The notes beneath the pieces were generated by a model that had not been told where the DNA came from, made no database searches, and saw nothing but the letters and a program-made list of their open reading frames with translations. Both the position numbers and the translations under genes were made by a program. DNA of 5,684 nucleotides. It comes from Rhizobiaceae bacterium (GTDB lineage: Bacteria > Pseudomonadota > Alphaproteobacteria > Rhizobiales > Rhizobiaceae). The stretch covers positions 1 through 5,684 of the forward strand of contig JAKISV010000173.1 of the NCBI GenBank assembly GCA_021648425.1, in the 5' to 3' direction. Of the stretch, positions 5,436 through 5,684 are shown one piece after another. Each line of letters begins with the position of its first letter. The first letter of the stretch is position 1.

Positions 5436-5684
5436 TCACCCTGCCAGTGAATAAAAAAACCGCCCAGCCACCACAAACATAAACACGCCAAAAGCCACCT
5501 CAAGCTTTCGTTTTGACAATGCATGGGCTGTACGCACTCCAATGGGTGCCACCAGCGATGTAATCGGTATAACCAGCGCTACAGTCAGTAAATTGACAAA
5601 ACCCAGTGAAAATTCAGGCATCGTGCCGCTAACATCACCTGCCCACAATCCAGCCAGCACATAGCCGATCACACCAGGTACTGA
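5436..5684 (-). CDS. TauE/SafE family membrane permease, C-terminal end, cut by window end
   Basis: The last 82 residues of a TauE/SafE-type (sulfite exporter-like, formerly DUF81) inner-membrane transporter. The frame is open through the window edge, so the true start lies beyond 5684; the GTG at 5672 is internal (SVPGVIGYVLAGLWAG). Seen: the SVPG...G loop and helix, GFVNLLTVALVIPITSLVAPIGVRTAHALSKRKLEVAFG with a hydrophobic helix and a basic loop, and a final helix FGVFMFVVAGRFFYSLAG. This matches the C-terminal repeat of the family (helix, then VNLL...P.S...APLG...AH.L....L...FG). The family moves sulfur-containing or organic anions, but the substrate cannot be told from this fragment. Its TGA stop abuts the protease TAA with no base between them. 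Confidence 0.88.
   Translation of the reverse strand, partial: SVPGVIGYVLAGLWAGDVSGTMPEFSLGFVNLLTVALVIPITSLVAPIGVRTAHALSKRKLEVAFGVFMFVVAGRFFYSLAG

Noticed and set aside
5409..5440. GGTGA/TCACC inverted repeat at the protease-permease junction as a terminator
   Set aside because: The loop is about 22 bases, the stem is only five pairs, and no T-run follows on either strand.
5436..5672. A complete 78-residue membrane protein starting at GTG 5672
   Set aside because: The frame continues upstream through the window edge with SVPG, which matches the TauE/SafE consensus before GVIGY. It is therefore a fragment of a longer protein.

Overview
The window looks like a stretch of an alphaproteobacterial chromosome of moderate GC, most likely Hyphomicrobiales/Rhizobiales-like. 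The basis is the protein families present: a DinB polymerase of the rhizobial style, a PleC/DivJ-like histidine kinase, and the pairing of a DUF1289 protein with a membrane-anchored retropepsin-like protease. The species cannot be named. The window is densely coding: eight genes, two of them cut by the window edges. I see no RNA genes, CRISPR arrays, insertion sequences or phage genes.

Left part (1-2692). The 3' portion of dinB (DNA polymerase IV) runs rightwards and ends at 814. Facing it is a leftward three-gene cluster, read from 2692 down to 900. It encodes a membrane-anchored thermonuclease-like (SNase-fold) protein, a glutathione S-transferase, and an uncharacterised uracil-DNA-glycosylase-superfamily protein. 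The first two genes are 21 bases apart and the last two overlap by four bases (GTGA), so one transcript is likely. DinB and the glycosylase-like protein are both DNA-lesion proteins and lie tail to tail.

Middle (2693-2836). This AT-rich divergent intergenic region separates the nuclease gene from the kinase gene. It holds three TTTCAC hexamers and one GTGAAA (two of these form a palindrome), a 12-base perfect palindrome, and a further inverted repeat. It is the best candidate control region in the window. The genes on both sides appear to start with TTG.

Right part (2837-5684). A 520-residue, six-helix membrane histidine kinase is followed, after an 80-base gap with a plausible sigma70-type promoter, by a small DUF1289 four-cysteine protein. 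That gene overlaps by four bases (ATGA) a three-helix membrane protein with a C-terminal retropepsin-like aspartic protease domain, related to the clan AA proteases that include Rickettsia APRc. The last gene is the C-terminal end of a TauE/SafE-type membrane permease on the opposite strand. Its stop codon directly abuts the protease stop codon.

I see no clear-cut new multi-gene system. The least understood parts are the DUF1289/retropepsin pair, the glycosylase-like protein, and the kinase with no response regulator nearby.
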